Assembly: GCF_002023715.1 (NCBI RefSeq)
Contig: NZ_MAHX01000013.1
Location: 248,001 to 312,000, forward strand
DNA length: 64,000 nt
Direction: 5' to 3'
Source of the DNA: Elizabethkingia occulta
GTDB taxonomy: Bacteria > Bacteroidota > Bacteroidia > Flavobacteriales > Weeksellaceae
Every line of letters begins with the position of its first letter. Within the stretch, counting starts at the first letter, position 1. Shown one piece after another: positions 23,682 through 32,970 of the stretch. Position numbers and translations under genes: made by a program. The notes beneath the pieces were generated by a model. That model saw only the letters and a list, made by a program, of their open reading frames with translations. It was not told where the DNA came from and made no database searches.

Positions 23682-24321
23682 TTTATTTTTTTTAGGATTC
23701 GGAAGCTTACTATATGCCCAAAATACTTATATAGATCCTACGGTAACAGCAGCGATGATCCTATATTCAGAAAACCTGAAAGCCAAACAGAATGAAGTCA
23801 TAGAGGAAACTTCCAAGTTGAAAGATGCACAAATGTGGGTAGGAACCCAGATAGTGGCAGCTAATGATATTCAGAATAGAATACTTAAAGGCTTAAAAGA
23901 AGTTTCAGGGACCTTACAAAATGGACTTCAGGTAAAAGAAATTTATTCAGAACTAAATAAGTGCTATAAATATTCTTCTGATGTGGTGCAACTGGCTTCC
24001 GCACATCCTCAATATGCCATTTTTGGAACTAAAGCATCTCAAAAAACGTATGAGCAAAGTTTGAAAATCGTAACAGATGTATCGGATATTCTTTCTTCGG
24101 GAGAGCTTAATCTTGCTACTGCAGGTGATCGCTATAAAATTCTGCATAATATTTCGGGAAATGTAAAAAGTCTAAAGCTGTGGCTTCTGGCCATAAAGCT
24201 GAGACTAGAAAAGGCCAATAGACTGGGCTTTTGGAATTCCATTAATCCTTTTGCCGGATATATCAATACGGATAAGGCTATTGTTGAAGACATTATGAAC
24301 CGATACAAACGGAATTTTTAA
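23662..24321 (+). CDS. Secreted conjugation protein, TraI-like paralogue 1
   Basis: A 219-aa protein with a signal peptide (MKKFSLFFLGFGSLLYAQ; a second ATG at 23668 is also possible) and a helical mature part. The C-terminus reads GYINTDKAIVEDIMNRYKRN. The genes at 24332 and 25030 end similarly, so these are paralogues. The position between TraG and TraJ is that of TraI/VirB5-like secreted proteins. It is coupled to TraG by a 20-base overlap. Periplasmic or surface role in pilus assembly is inferred. Confidence 0.7.
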   Translation: MSMKKFSLFFLGFGSLLYAQNTYIDPTVTAAMILYSENLKAKQNEVIEETSKLKDAQMWVGTQIVAANDIQNRILKGLKEVSGTLQNGLQVKEIYSELNKCYKYSSDVVQLASAHPQYAIFGTKASQKTYEQSLKIVTDVSDILSSGELNLATAGDRYKILHNISGNVKSLKLWLLAIKLRLEKANRLGFWNSINPFAGYINTDKAIVEDIMNRYKRNF

Positions 24322-24331
24322 AAACCATACA

Positions 24332-25018
24332 ATGAAAAAGAAAATTTTTCTAAGCTTATTTATTTCGACGGTTTACATCATAATTACTTCTTCCGGTGGG
24401 AGCTCAACACCTGCCTGGCAGAAAGAAAATGTTTCTTTTCCGATGATGAATATAGAAATTAATGCTACGATGAAAGAGCATGACAGACAAAAGGAAATGC
24501 GAAAGAATCAGGCTTTGAATGCTGGTATTGAGAGTACCAACAGAAATGAATGGAATAGCTTTAAGGATAAGGTTACTAAAATACAGGATAGGCTAAGGGT
24601 TGTTTCATTTGCTCTTCAGGCCATTCCAACCGGAGTAGCGATGAGCAGGGAGGTTAAGAAAATTACTCAAAACCAGACTTTAATTATTGATGAATTGAGT
24701 ACAGCACCTTATTCCATAATAACGGTTTTACCTTCCGGAGTACAGTATGTGGATGATCTGCAAATGGTGACCCGCCTGATTACAGGAATTATCCTCTCTT
24801 ACGGAGCGATCAATCAAATGGAAAAATCGGAACGTAAAATTTTATTGGACTATGCTTTAGGAGAGGTGAAAACCCTTAGCAGGAATTCTACCCACATGCT
24901 TTTAAAAATACGTGACATTAAGGCTAAAGTCCTAAGAAACAAGAGAGCTTTCCAATATTATGTCAACAGGGACAGGCAGGTTGTGGAAAATATCATGAAA
25001 AATATCAAATCCTTTTAA
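24332..25018 (+). CDS. Secreted conjugation protein, TraI-like paralogue 2
   Basis: A 228-aa protein with a signal peptide (MKKKIFLSLFISTVYIIITS) and a helical, charged mature region. The C-terminus (YYVNRDRQVVENIMKNIKSF) parallels the neighbours' ends. It starts 10 bases after paralogue 1. The N-terminal mature segment (SSGGSSTPAWQKENVSFPMM) differs from the other two. The family is not named with certainty. Confidence 0.65.
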   Translation: MKKKIFLSLFISTVYIIITSSGGSSTPAWQKENVSFPMMNIEINATMKEHDRQKEMRKNQALNAGIESTNRNEWNSFKDKVTKIQDRLRVVSFALQAIPTGVAMSREVKKITQNQTLIIDELSTAPYSIITVLPSGVQYVDDLQMVTRLITGIILSYGAINQMEKSERKILLDYALGEVKTLSRNSTHMLLKIRDIKAKVLRNKRAFQYYVNRDRQVVENIMKNIKSF

Positions 25019-25029
25019 ATAAGAAAGAG

Positions 25030-25698
25030 ATGAATAGAAGAATATTTATTTTAGGAATTCTGGCATTTTCTTCCACTATGGTAAGAAGTCAGCAAATAGT
25101 TATCAATGATAAACTTTTATCCCAACTGACGGTAAATCATGGTGTTCGATTGGGAAGTGAACAGGTGTTTTTAGACTCTTATGAAAAGCAGAATGAGCTC
25201 TATAATGAGATTAAAAATAAGACCGCACAAGTGATCGCCATTCAAGAGTACATCTATCAGCAGCTGAAAAATGTTAATTCAGCCCTTACTCAGAGTAAAA
25301 AACTCATCTATCTCTATCAGTATTTAGGAAAAATAGGGAACAATTCTAACAAAATGCTGGATTTATCGATACAACACCCTGAATACGCGGTTTTAGTTTC
25401 AAAATATTATAGCGCAATAGGAGAACAGTTGCTAAAGCTTAAGCAGGAAATATCGGCGGATATATTAAATGAAAACAAAGACTTTTTGATGGATGCTATG
25501 GATCGAGAAATGCTATTGGAAAAGGTATTTACAAGGGTTAGAAACATCAATGGTAATATTCTCTATATCATTTTACGCTTAGAGAATGCTAAGAAGATCC
25601 CTTATCTCTATCAGGTCCCTGTCCTTAGGAATTACATTAATGTCGACAGAGCGATTGTGGGAGATATTATTCAAAAATATAAATACATATTTAATTAA
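25030..25698 (+). CDS. Secreted conjugation protein, TraI-like paralogue 3
   Basis: A 222-aa protein with a signal peptide (MNRRIFILGILAFSSTMVRSQ) and a helical mature part containing LSIQHPEYAVLVSKYYSA, which matches LASAHPQYAIFGTKASQK of paralogue 1. It ends NYINVDRAIVGDIIQKYKYI. Together the three genes form a tandem paralogous set, probably arising by duplication, that supplies periplasmic components of the transfer channel. Confidence 0.68.
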   Translation: MNRRIFILGILAFSSTMVRSQQIVINDKLLSQLTVNHGVRLGSEQVFLDSYEKQNELYNEIKNKTAQVIAIQEYIYQQLKNVNSALTQSKKLIYLYQYLGKIGNNSNKMLDLSIQHPEYAVLVSKYYSAIGEQLLKLKQEISADILNENKDFLMDAMDREMLLEKVFTRVRNINGNILYIILRLENAKKIPYLYQVPVLRNYINVDRAIVGDIIQKYKYIFN

Positions 25699-25701
25699 AC
25701 G

Positions 25702-26532
25702 ATGAAATATCAATTCAGAAAATTAATAGGCTTTTCATTCTTGTTTATAACTATGGGCGTTTTTGCACAAGTAAGCGTAAAGCGTCTGAATGATCCGGCC
25801 ATTGTTGCCCAGCATAAAAGAATGGTTTTTGAAAGCTGGGGAGACTGGCGCCCCTATCCTAAATATTTTTTAGGGATTCAAACCAATTTTGCTTATGCCA
25901 CGGTATGGGGTATGTGGGCTCCTAATATCAATAGAGATTATAAGGATGGAGAGGACATAAGACCATTAAAGCCTACAGGAGTACAGAATCAGCGATTTGC
26001 TCAATTGAAATACGAAGAAGAAGAGGCTAAAAAAATAAAGGCAGCCTCCGATACCATTTACAAAAGGAGCGTTCAGGATTTTGCGCATTGGACAAGTGTT
26101 ACTGTAGATGCTGATCCGTTATGGCTCTTGTATTACAAGCGGATGTTAAAGCCAATCACAGAATTTCCTGATACGCCACAAAATTTTATGCAGTGGCGGT
26201 TGAAAAATCAGGAGGCTTACCTGGCACTTCATACTACAGGAACATTAAAAAGGCTTCAGGAGGAACTTGATCTTATTAAAGAGAAATATGCTATGTCCCG
26301 GTCTATGGATATGCCAAGGGGGAAACGCTTTATGATGTACCACGAAACACTCTTACGGTGGAGGAAATTTGTGCAGGAATTAAGAAAGCAAAATAATAAG
26401 ACGACCCTGCTTCTGGACTATAAAAATATTTTGAAAGATTATTCTCCTTCTGCATTGCCTTCGAGCTGGACTCCGGTATCAGATAAGCAGCGTGCTGAGC
26501 GTATAATGCAACAATACAAACACCGATATTAA
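25702..26532 (+). CDS. Secreted conjugation protein, 276 aa
   Basis: A 276-aa protein with a signal peptide (KLIGFSFLFITMGVFAQ) and a tryptophan-rich N-terminal region (FESWGDWRPYPKYFLGIQ, YATVWGMWAPNINRDYKD). The helical C-terminal half ends RAERIMQQYKHRY, recalling the ends of the three upstream paralogues. It lies 3 bases after them and 2 bases before TraJ. It is probably a periplasmic conjugation component; I do not assign a family. Confidence 0.65.
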   Translation: MKYQFRKLIGFSFLFITMGVFAQVSVKRLNDPAIVAQHKRMVFESWGDWRPYPKYFLGIQTNFAYATVWGMWAPNINRDYKDGEDIRPLKPTGVQNQRFAQLKYEEEEAKKIKAASDTIYKRSVQDFAHWTSVTVDADPLWLLYYKRMLKPITEFPDTPQNFMQWRLKNQEAYLALHTTGTLKRLQEELDLIKEKYAMSRSMDMPRGKRFMMYHETLLRWRKFVQELRKQNNKTTLLLDYKNILKDYSPSALPSSWTPVSDKQRAERIMQQYKHRY

Positions 26533-26534
26533 AT

Positions 26535-27770
26535 ATGAATAGAAAGCTAACCTTATTTTGTTGTTTACTGGCAATAGTACTACCAGTAATGGGCTTTGCT
26601 CAAACAGACAGTGATTACAGTAATTTACTTCAGTTTTTAAAAGGTGATGGTGCTTTTGAAAAATGGTTTATGGAAGTGTTTACAAAGCTCGATACCAGTG
26701 TTCAGGATAGTGCAAATGATGCTGCACTGGTTGGAAAGGCTATAGGCGGACTAGGTGCTTTGATGTATCTGGGGTATATGGGATGGCAAATGGCCGCCGG
26801 AGACAGGGAATGGGAAATTACGCCTATGCTAAAACCTGTTTTGATTGGATTTACCCTAATCTACTGGACAGGATTTGTGAATTTGATTCAAGCTCCCTTT
26901 GAAGCTATTGCAGAACCGGGAGTCGCTATTTTTAGTGATATAGAATCTGAGGTCAATGACTTAAGAGTTGAAAGGTTCAAGAAGCAGCAGCAATTATTGG
27001 ATGCTGTAATAAAACTCAAAGCCAGTGAAGATGCCAAGCAGGAGGTTATTGAAAATGCCGGTAAAGATGCAGATGATTCCTGGTTTGATATTAGTGACGG
27101 ATTGGATAAACTGATCCAGCCTATTAAGGAATGGCAGATCAGAATGCAATTTCAGATGCAAAAATTAGTAGCTGAAGTCATTGAGTTTATATGCCTCTCC
27201 ATTCTTCGGATTTGTGTCTACCTTATTTTCTTTATTCAGAAGATCTGGGCTTATATACTCATTATTTTAGGACCTATTGCTGTGGGAATGGCTCTTGTTC
27301 CGGGATTTGAAAACTCTTTATACAGTTGGGTTTCTAAATTCATCAACATTAATCTATACACTTTCGTTGCTTATACTATTATCAATATAGGTCAGCAACT
27401 CATTGCTTCCGGTTATACTATGGAAATAGACCGCTACAATACGCTTTTAACAGATGGTACTGTTACCAATTTAGATGCCCTAATGGTTTACATTAATAAT
27501 TCAGGAATGATCTATAATCAGCTTTTTACATGTGTCGCCTACATCGTTACGGGAATTGGTGTTTTAATGACTCCGACAATTGCTGATACGATTGTAACGG
27601 CGGGAGGAGCAGGGGTAATGACCAAAATGAAAAATGCAGCTGGTAAAATGGTAAGTACTGTAAAAACGGCAATACTAGCTGCTAAAACGGGAGGTGTAGC
27701 GGCTGCAAAATCTGCTGCGGCAGGCTCTGCATCCGGTAGAGTAAACAGAGCCATGAAAAGTGGAAAATAA
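26535..27770 (+). CDS. traJ: TraJ-like polytopic conjugation protein
   Basis: A 411-aa membrane protein with a signal-like helix and about five further hydrophobic segments, e.g. GKAIGGLGALMYLGYMGWQM, LKPVLIGFTLIYWTGFVNLI, WAYILIILGPIAVGMALVPG. The central helical domain (DLRVERFKKQQQLLDAVIK) and an Ala/Lys/Thr-rich tail are typical of Bacteroidota TraJ. TraJ is the VirB6-like channel protein of the inner membrane. The gene order before TraK is conserved. Confidence 0.85.
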   Translation: MNRKLTLFCCLLAIVLPVMGFAQTDSDYSNLLQFLKGDGAFEKWFMEVFTKLDTSVQDSANDAALVGKAIGGLGALMYLGYMGWQMAAGDREWEITPMLKPVLIGFTLIYWTGFVNLIQAPFEAIAEPGVAIFSDIESEVNDLRVERFKKQQQLLDAVIKLKASEDAKQEVIENAGKDADDSWFDISDGLDKLIQPIKEWQIRMQFQMQKLVAEVIEFICLSILRICVYLIFFIQKIWAYILIILGPIAVGMALVPGFENSLYSWVSKFININLYTFVAYTIINIGQQLIASGYTMEIDRYNTLLTDGTVTNLDALMVYINNSGMIYNQLFTCVAYIVTGIGVLMTPTIADTIVTAGGAGVMTKMKNAAGKMVSTVKTAILAAKTGGVAAAKSAAAGSASGRVNRAMKSGK

Positions 27771-27811
27771 ATAAAATCCTTAGTGTCTAATTTCTAATTC
27801 CTAAAATAAAA

Positions 27812-28426
27812 ATGCTTATCAAAAATATTGAACAAAGAATAAAGATTAACAAGATTGTTTCTCTGGCGAGTATTGCTTTTGCTGTTTTCATTGTTATAGG
27901 AGGTTTTTTCTTTGCTTATAGAATCATTGAAGATTCCAGAAAATCCATTTACATACTGGATAATGGCGTTCCGGTTTTGGCCAAGCAAACCGATGTTTTG
28001 CTCAACAGACCCGTTGAATATAAAGCTCAGATCGAACTTTTTCACAGATTATTTTTCACGTTGGCTCCTGACGATGCCTATATCAAGGACAATATTCAGA
28101 AATCCCTTTATCTGATTGATGACAGTGGAAAGAAAGAATACACCAATTTAAGGGAAAAAGGTTTTTATAACCAGATTATAGCTTCGAGTTCAATGGTTAG
28201 TATCCATACGGATTCGATAACCCTAAATCCGGAGCAAAAGAAATTCATTTTTTTTGGAAAACAGATGATTACCAGAAAGTCATCTATTATTACCCGAAAA
28301 TTAATCACTGAGGGTTTTTTTGAAGATCTCATCCGCAGTCCTAACAACCCACATGGTGTGATCCTCAGAAACTGGCGTATCATCGATAATGAAGACATTT
28401 CTAATCAAACTAAAAATTCGTATTAG
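27812..28426 (+). CDS. traK: TraK-like conjugation protein (VirB8-like)
   Basis: A 204-aa protein. A short cytoplasmic N-terminus (MLIKNIEQRIKINKIVSLAS) is followed by one membrane helix (IAFAVFIVIGGFFFAYRII) and a soluble periplasmic domain (AQIELFHRLFFTLAPDDAYI, IKDNIQKSLYLIDDSGKKEY, LREKGFYNQIIASSSM). These match TraK of Bacteroidota conjugative systems, a VirB8-like core component. It is 2 bases upstream of the next gene. Confidence 0.88.
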   Translation: MLIKNIEQRIKINKIVSLASIAFAVFIVIGGFFFAYRIIEDSRKSIYILDNGVPVLAKQTDVLLNRPVEYKAQIELFHRLFFTLAPDDAYIKDNIQKSLYLIDDSGKKEYTNLREKGFYNQIIASSSMVSIHTDSITLNPEQKKFIFFGKQMITRKSSIITRKLITEGFFEDLIRSPNNPHGVILRNWRIIDNEDISNQTKNSY

Positions 28427-28428
28427 CC

Positions 28429-28785
28429 ATGAACTCTTTATTTAAACAAACAAGGCAGAAATGCCTGGACTGGATAGTCCATCATCCTAAAAAGTTTTTT
28501 ACCTATTCGATGATTTTTCTCTCAGTGTCCTTTGTAGGTTCTCTGATTCAGGGCATTTTCTTTCCCTTGGGGGGAACGGTATTTAAAATTAAGCCTCCCT
28601 CTCTTTATTCCAAAAGTCAGATGCCCCAGAATCCTAATGTAAACAATGAAAAAGAAATGAAAAAGATTGTGGAAGAGCTTAAAATTTTAAAAGTGAAAAG
28701 AGACGGGAAACAACTGCAAAAACAGGACAGCCTGAGAATTGAATATTTGTTTAACCAATATCAGCAATTAAAAAATGACCGGTAG
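28429..28785 (+). CDS. Small membrane protein in TraL position, 118 aa
   Basis: A 118-aa protein with one transmembrane helix (residues ~23-45: FFTYSMIFLSVSFVGSLIQG, then IFFPLGG) and a charged coiled-coil-like C-terminus (KKIVEELKILKVKRDGKQLQ). It sits between TraK and TraM, the TraL position. Its length and topology fit, but the sequence itself is poorly conserved. It overlaps the alternative TraM start at 28775. Confidence 0.65.
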   Translation: MNSLFKQTRQKCLDWIVHHPKKFFTYSMIFLSVSFVGSLIQGIFFPLGGTVFKIKPPSLYSKSQMPQNPNVNNEKEMKKIVEELKILKVKRDGKQLQKQDSLRIEYLFNQYQQLKNDR

Positions 28786-28819
28786 CACCGGGGGCAATTT
28801 ATCTAAAAATCGAAACTCA

Positions 28820-30034
28820 ATGAAAAAACTGAATTTTAAGGAAAAAAAATATGTGCTGCCTCTTTTGGCTTTGCCATTCCTACTTCTTTTTGCTTATGTG
28901 GGAGCTGGGTTTACCCAAAAGGAGCCTCCTAAGGATAAACCCAAAGAGCTTTCTCTTTCCCTTGGTGAATCTAAGGATTCTATTATGAGTAAAAATGATG
29001 CTTATGATGCATTTTTCAAAAAAGAGGATAACAGAACAATGCTGGAAGGGCTTGACAAAGAGAAGGATAGTCTATTACACTATGAAGACCAGTTATCATT
29101 AGCTCAAAAAAGAAAAATAGATTCACTTAAAAGCTTATCTAAAAGACAAAACGAGTACTCATCCAAAGGAAATTCATCCTCTTACGATAATCCCAAGCAA
29201 GAGCAAAATAATGACAGAGACTATAAAAGGTCTTCGGAAATTATCCGAATGCTGAACGATAAATCCTATGGAAGAGGAGAAAGCAGTAGTCCTATGGAAA
29301 GTACTGGAACAAAACCCTTAAATAGAGCACAGGCTCCTGATCCGGCTAAATACCTGAAACAACAGATGCTGGTGATGGATTCTTTAGAAAAATCACGAGA
29401 TCCTGAATATCAAAATAAGCTGATGGCTGAAGAAAAGCTAAAAGCTAGTAAGGAAAAGCTTGAAGAATTCCTTAATTCAACATTCAATGTCAGCAAATCA
29501 GGGATAAACAGTGAGTTCAATGCTTTTTATAGAGAAAGAGAAAACAGTTTTATCAAAGCTGTCATTGACGAAAATAACAAAGGTTATTTAGGCAGCAGAA
29601 TCCGGCTGAGACTTTTAGAGGATATTTTCGTTGGAAATAAAAGACTAGAGAAAGGTTCTATACTGTATGGCCAAATCTCAGGATTCTCAATGCAAAGGGT
29701 GAATCTTACTATAGTTTCTGCATTCATTAAAGGAGAAATTTATCCTGTCAATTTATCTATTTACGATGTTGATGGAATGAAAGGTCTGTATGTACCGGAG
29801 AGCGTTTTCCGGGATATGATCCGGGAAATGGGAAGTAACTCTGTACAAGGAACACAGATGGATATGGGCGGACAGGGATTTTTCACCAGTATAGGCTCCA
29901 AGTTATTTACCTCTACTTCAAAGTCCATTGCCAATCTGATTAAAACCAATAAAGCCAAATTAAAATATGGCTCACAGGTATTTCTGATTGATGAAAAACA
30001 AATGAAAGATTCACAAAATCAACAAAAAAAATAA
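28820..30034 (+). CDS. traM: TraM-like conjugation protein (VirB10-like)
   Basis: The protein starts MKKLNFKEKKYVLPLLALPF, a short cytoplasmic basic segment followed by one membrane helix, as in TraM of CTnDOT-type systems. A long Ser/Asn/Lys-rich linker leads to a C-terminal β-domain (RLRLLEDIFVGNKRLEKGS, YGQISGFSMQRVNLTIVSA, PVNLSIYDVDGMKGLYVP) that is the TraM/VirB10-like core. An ATG at 28775 is in frame and overlaps the upstream gene, but the 28820 start fits the family. The protein spans the periplasm as a part of the channel. Confidence 0.87.
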   Translation: MKKLNFKEKKYVLPLLALPFLLLFAYVGAGFTQKEPPKDKPKELSLSLGESKDSIMSKNDAYDAFFKKEDNRTMLEGLDKEKDSLLHYEDQLSLAQKRKIDSLKSLSKRQNEYSSKGNSSSYDNPKQEQNNDRDYKRSSEIIRMLNDKSYGRGESSSPMESTGTKPLNRAQAPDPAKYLKQQMLVMDSLEKSRDPEYQNKLMAEEKLKASKEKLEEFLNSTFNVSKSGINSEFNAFYRERENSFIKAVIDENNKGYLGSRIRLRLLEDIFVGNKRLEKGSILYGQISGFSMQRVNLTIVSAFIKGEIYPVNLSIYDVDGMKGLYVPESVFRDMIREMGSNSVQGTQMDMGGQGFFTSIGSKLFTSTSKSIANLIKTNKAKLKYGSQVFLIDEKQMKDSQNQQKK

Positions 30035-30038
30035 ACAG

Positions 30039-30908
30039 ATGAAAGCTCTATTATATACGTTACTTATTTTCATAGCTCAATTTTTTACTGCACAAACCGC
30101 TACAAAGCAGCAGATTATTTCAGATTTACCGGAAATAGACATTACCGAAGGAATCAGTCTTCATCTAATTTCTCCGGAACCCATCCAATATGTTGATCTT
30201 TCCACTCAGCAGCTGACAGGTGATTTACCATTGAGTCATATTGCCAGAGTCAAAATTACAGATAAGTCAAATGCGACCGATAAAGAGGGAAATAAAGACC
30301 TATCTGTACACAGTAATGGAGATCAAATTGGTATTGTCACGGTAGTAGCACAGTCTTTTATTGCCCAATATAAAGCAGTTTACAAGAATTCTGAAACTAG
30401 GAGCACTGTTACCAATGTTCATATTCAACCTGAGGCAATGCAGCCTATAGAGTTCAATAAAATGATGTTTTCCAATTTTGAGCTTAGAAAATTTGCGTTG
30501 AATATTATTCAGACAAAATCAGAAAAAGATCCGATTCGGGAAGAGAAAAACCTTAGGCTCAGTGTCCAGCTCAATAATGTCTATGTTATGAGTGATTACA
30601 TTTTCTTGGATATGACCCTTAAAAACAACTCCAATTTGGGCTATGACATTGAAGCTTTGAAATTTTCTGTAGAAGATAAGCAGATTCATAAGGCTACCAA
30701 TAATCAGAGCATTGAACTGACTCCGATTTTTCAGCTGAATACCCAAAAATATTTTAGGAAAAATTTCCGGAATATTTATGTGTTTAAAAAATTTACTTAC
30801 CCGAATTCTAAAGTGATGATGATTCGCCTGGTAGAAGAGCAGCTTTCTGGAAGAACTCTGGAAATGAAAATCAACTACTCGGATATTCTTAAAGCCGACA
30901 CCTTCTAA
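30039..30908 (+). CDS. traN: TraN-like conjugation protein (VirB9-like)
   Basis: A 289-aa exported protein with a signal peptide (MKALLYTLLIFIAQFFTAQ). The mature part contains EGISLHLISPEPIQYVDLST, LPLSHIARVKI and the C-terminal β-domain (QLNNVYVMSDYIFLDMTLKN, NSNLGYDIEALKFSVEDKQ), which match TraN of Bacteroidota. TraN is the outer-membrane-associated VirB9-like subunit that pairs with TraM. It is 4 bases downstream of TraM. Short GC-rich hairpins follow its stop codon. Confidence 0.87.
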   Translation: MKALLYTLLIFIAQFFTAQTATKQQIISDLPEIDITEGISLHLISPEPIQYVDLSTQQLTGDLPLSHIARVKITDKSNATDKEGNKDLSVHSNGDQIGIVTVVAQSFIAQYKAVYKNSETRSTVTNVHIQPEAMQPIEFNKMMFSNFELRKFALNIIQTKSEKDPIREEKNLRLSVQLNNVYVMSDYIFLDMTLKNNSNLGYDIEALKFSVEDKQIHKATNNQSIELTPIFQLNTQKYFRKNFRNIYVFKKFTYPNSKVMMIRLVEEQLSGRTLEMKINYSDILKADTF

Positions 30909-30979
30909 GCTGAAGTTCGGCCTCCAGCGGAAGTTCCGCTTCCATTTAGAATAAATAATAATATTCAAAAATAGTATAA

Positions 30980-32968
30980 ATGCAAGAACAGCAGCATCAG
31001 ATTAAAATATATGGATTTCTGCAAAAAGTAGTATATGCCATAGTTGCGTTGGATTGTGCATCACTATTTTATCTGCACGCAGATATTCCTGTACTCTCAA
31101 ATTTGCTCAGGAACTTTTCTAAGATGAGCTTTATTTATCCTCCTGTCAATGCCAAATTTGCCACACTTATTCTGATAGGATTGGTAGCCATCGGTACAAA
31201 AGCCAAGAAAAAGAAAGATTTAAATATTGCTATAGAGATAGTTGCTCCTATGGTGCTGGGTCTTGTGATGATGTTTTCTTCTTTGGTTTGGCAAAAAGAA
31301 GCTAGAGATTCTGCACTACCTAAAATCTTTCCCGGAATGAATCTTTATCAGGTTGTTTATGCTTTTCTTTCTTTTCTCGGAGCAGTGATCCTTCAGATGG
31401 GAGCCGATAGTATTTCCAAACTGATGCAGCAGAAAATGGGAAAAGATAGATGGAATGTGGAAGAAGAGTCTTTTGATCAAAATCAAGAGCTTGTACAATC
31501 CGATACCAGTGTCAATATTCCCTATATATTTTGGTATGGAGGCAAAAAGCATGAGGGATGGATAAATATCGATCCATTTCGCGGGACAATGGTAATTGGC
31601 GTTCCTGGCTCAGGTAAATCTTTTGGCGTAATCAATCCCGCTATCAGACAGATGATAGCCAAAGGATTTTGTCTTATGATTTATGATTTTAAGTTTCCTG
31701 ATCTGGGACAGATTGCCTATTACCATTATCTGCTTAAGAAGAGTAAAGATTCTGGTTATAATTATAGTTTTCACGTTATCAATCTTAATGAAGTTGAAAA
31801 ATCAAGAAGGGCTAACCCTTTTAAAAAAGAATATATAAAAACCTTGGCTGAAGCTCAGGAAATGGCAGAAGCGATGGTATCTTCTTTACAAAAAGGAAAT
31901 ACAAGTTCCGGAGGTGGTTCGGATGCTTTCTTCACACAATCAGCCATTAATTTTCTTTCCTCCTGTATTTATTTTTTTGCTACTTACGAAAACGGAAAGT
32001 ATTCGGATCTACCTCATATTCTTTCTTTTATGAACCGTAGTTATAAGGAAATTTTTGATACGCTTTTCACCCATGAAGAACTGTATTCTTTGCTCTCACC
32101 TTTTAAGTCAGCTTATGAAAATAAGGCTTTTGATCAATTGGAAGGGCAGGTGGGAACATTGAAGATATTTTTATCCAGATTGGCTACCAAAGAGAGTTTT
32201 TGGGTGTTTTCAGGTGATGAAGTGGAATTAAAAATGACAGACAGGAATAATCCTTCCATTATTATTCTGGCTTCAGATCCGGGAACTCAGGATATTAATT
32301 CAGCCTTGTATTCTTCGGTACTCAACAGGACACTACGTTTAATAAACTCCAAAAACAATCTACCGGGAGGTATTATTGCTGATGAGTTTCCGACGATTTA
32401 CATTCATAAAATTGATAATGTGGTTGCCACAGCAAGAAGTAACAGGGTTGCTGTAATGCTAGGTCTTCAGGAACTTCCACAGCTTCGCCAGTTTTACAAG
32501 AAGGAAGTAGCAGATACTATTTCTGCCATTGTCGGAAATATTCTCTCAGGTTCCGTAAGGGATAAAAATACATTGGACTGGCTTGAAAAGCTTTTTGGTA
32601 AAATAAAACAGAAATCATACTCCCAATCAATCTCTCAACAAGGAACAACCACCAGTATCAATGAGAAAATGGATTTTATGATTCCCGCAGGAAAAATAGC
32701 AACACTTAAAACCGGGGAAATGGTTGGGATTATTGCTCAGGGTGAAGAAAATAATACCGAAGAATACAAAACTTCTGCGGTGAATGGCAAAATTAACCTG
32801 GATATGAAAAGTATTAAAAAAGAGGAAGCGGAACTTCCGCCTATGCCGACTTACTATTCTTTTGTAGATAAAGCAGGAGTTAACCGTAAAGAGGAGGTCC
32901 TGATGACCAATTTTAGAAAAATCAATAAAGAAGTGGAATTAATCGTCAGAGAATTAGTAAAAGCATAA
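30980..32968 (+). CDS. Type IV coupling protein (TraG/VirD4 family)
   Basis: A 662-aa coupling protein that brings the relaxase-DNA complex to the channel. Three to four N-terminal membrane helices (residues ~15-160) precede the ATPase domain. Walker A lies at about residues 206-216 (VIGVPGSGKSFGVINP) and Walker B at about 463-471 (GGIIADEFPT). The region NRVAVMLGLQELPQLRQFY is the usual sensor segment. In Bacteroides this gene is often called mobC or traG. It is separated by 2 bases from the peptidase gene. Confidence 0.9.
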   Translation: MQEQQHQIKIYGFLQKVVYAIVALDCASLFYLHADIPVLSNLLRNFSKMSFIYPPVNAKFATLILIGLVAIGTKAKKKKDLNIAIEIVAPMVLGLVMMFSSLVWQKEARDSALPKIFPGMNLYQVVYAFLSFLGAVILQMGADSISKLMQQKMGKDRWNVEEESFDQNQELVQSDTSVNIPYIFWYGGKKHEGWINIDPFRGTMVIGVPGSGKSFGVINPAIRQMIAKGFCLMIYDFKFPDLGQIAYYHYLLKKSKDSGYNYSFHVINLNEVEKSRRANPFKKEYIKTLAEAQEMAEAMVSSLQKGNTSSGGGSDAFFTQSAINFLSSCIYFFATYENGKYSDLPHILSFMNRSYKEIFDTLFTHEELYSLLSPFKSAYENKAFDQLEGQVGTLKIFLSRLATKESFWVFSGDEVELKMTDRNNPSIIILASDPGTQDINSALYSSVLNRTLRLINSKNNLPGGIIADEFPTIYIHKIDNVVATARSNRVAVMLGLQELPQLRQFYKKEVADTISAIVGNILSGSVRDKNTLDWLEKLFGKIKQKSYSQSISQQGTTTSINEKMDFMIPAGKIATLKTGEMVGIIAQGEENNTEEYKTSAVNGKINLDMKSIKKEEAELPPMPTYYSFVDKAGVNRKEEVLMTNFRKINKEVELIVRELVKA

Positions 32969-32970
32969 TT

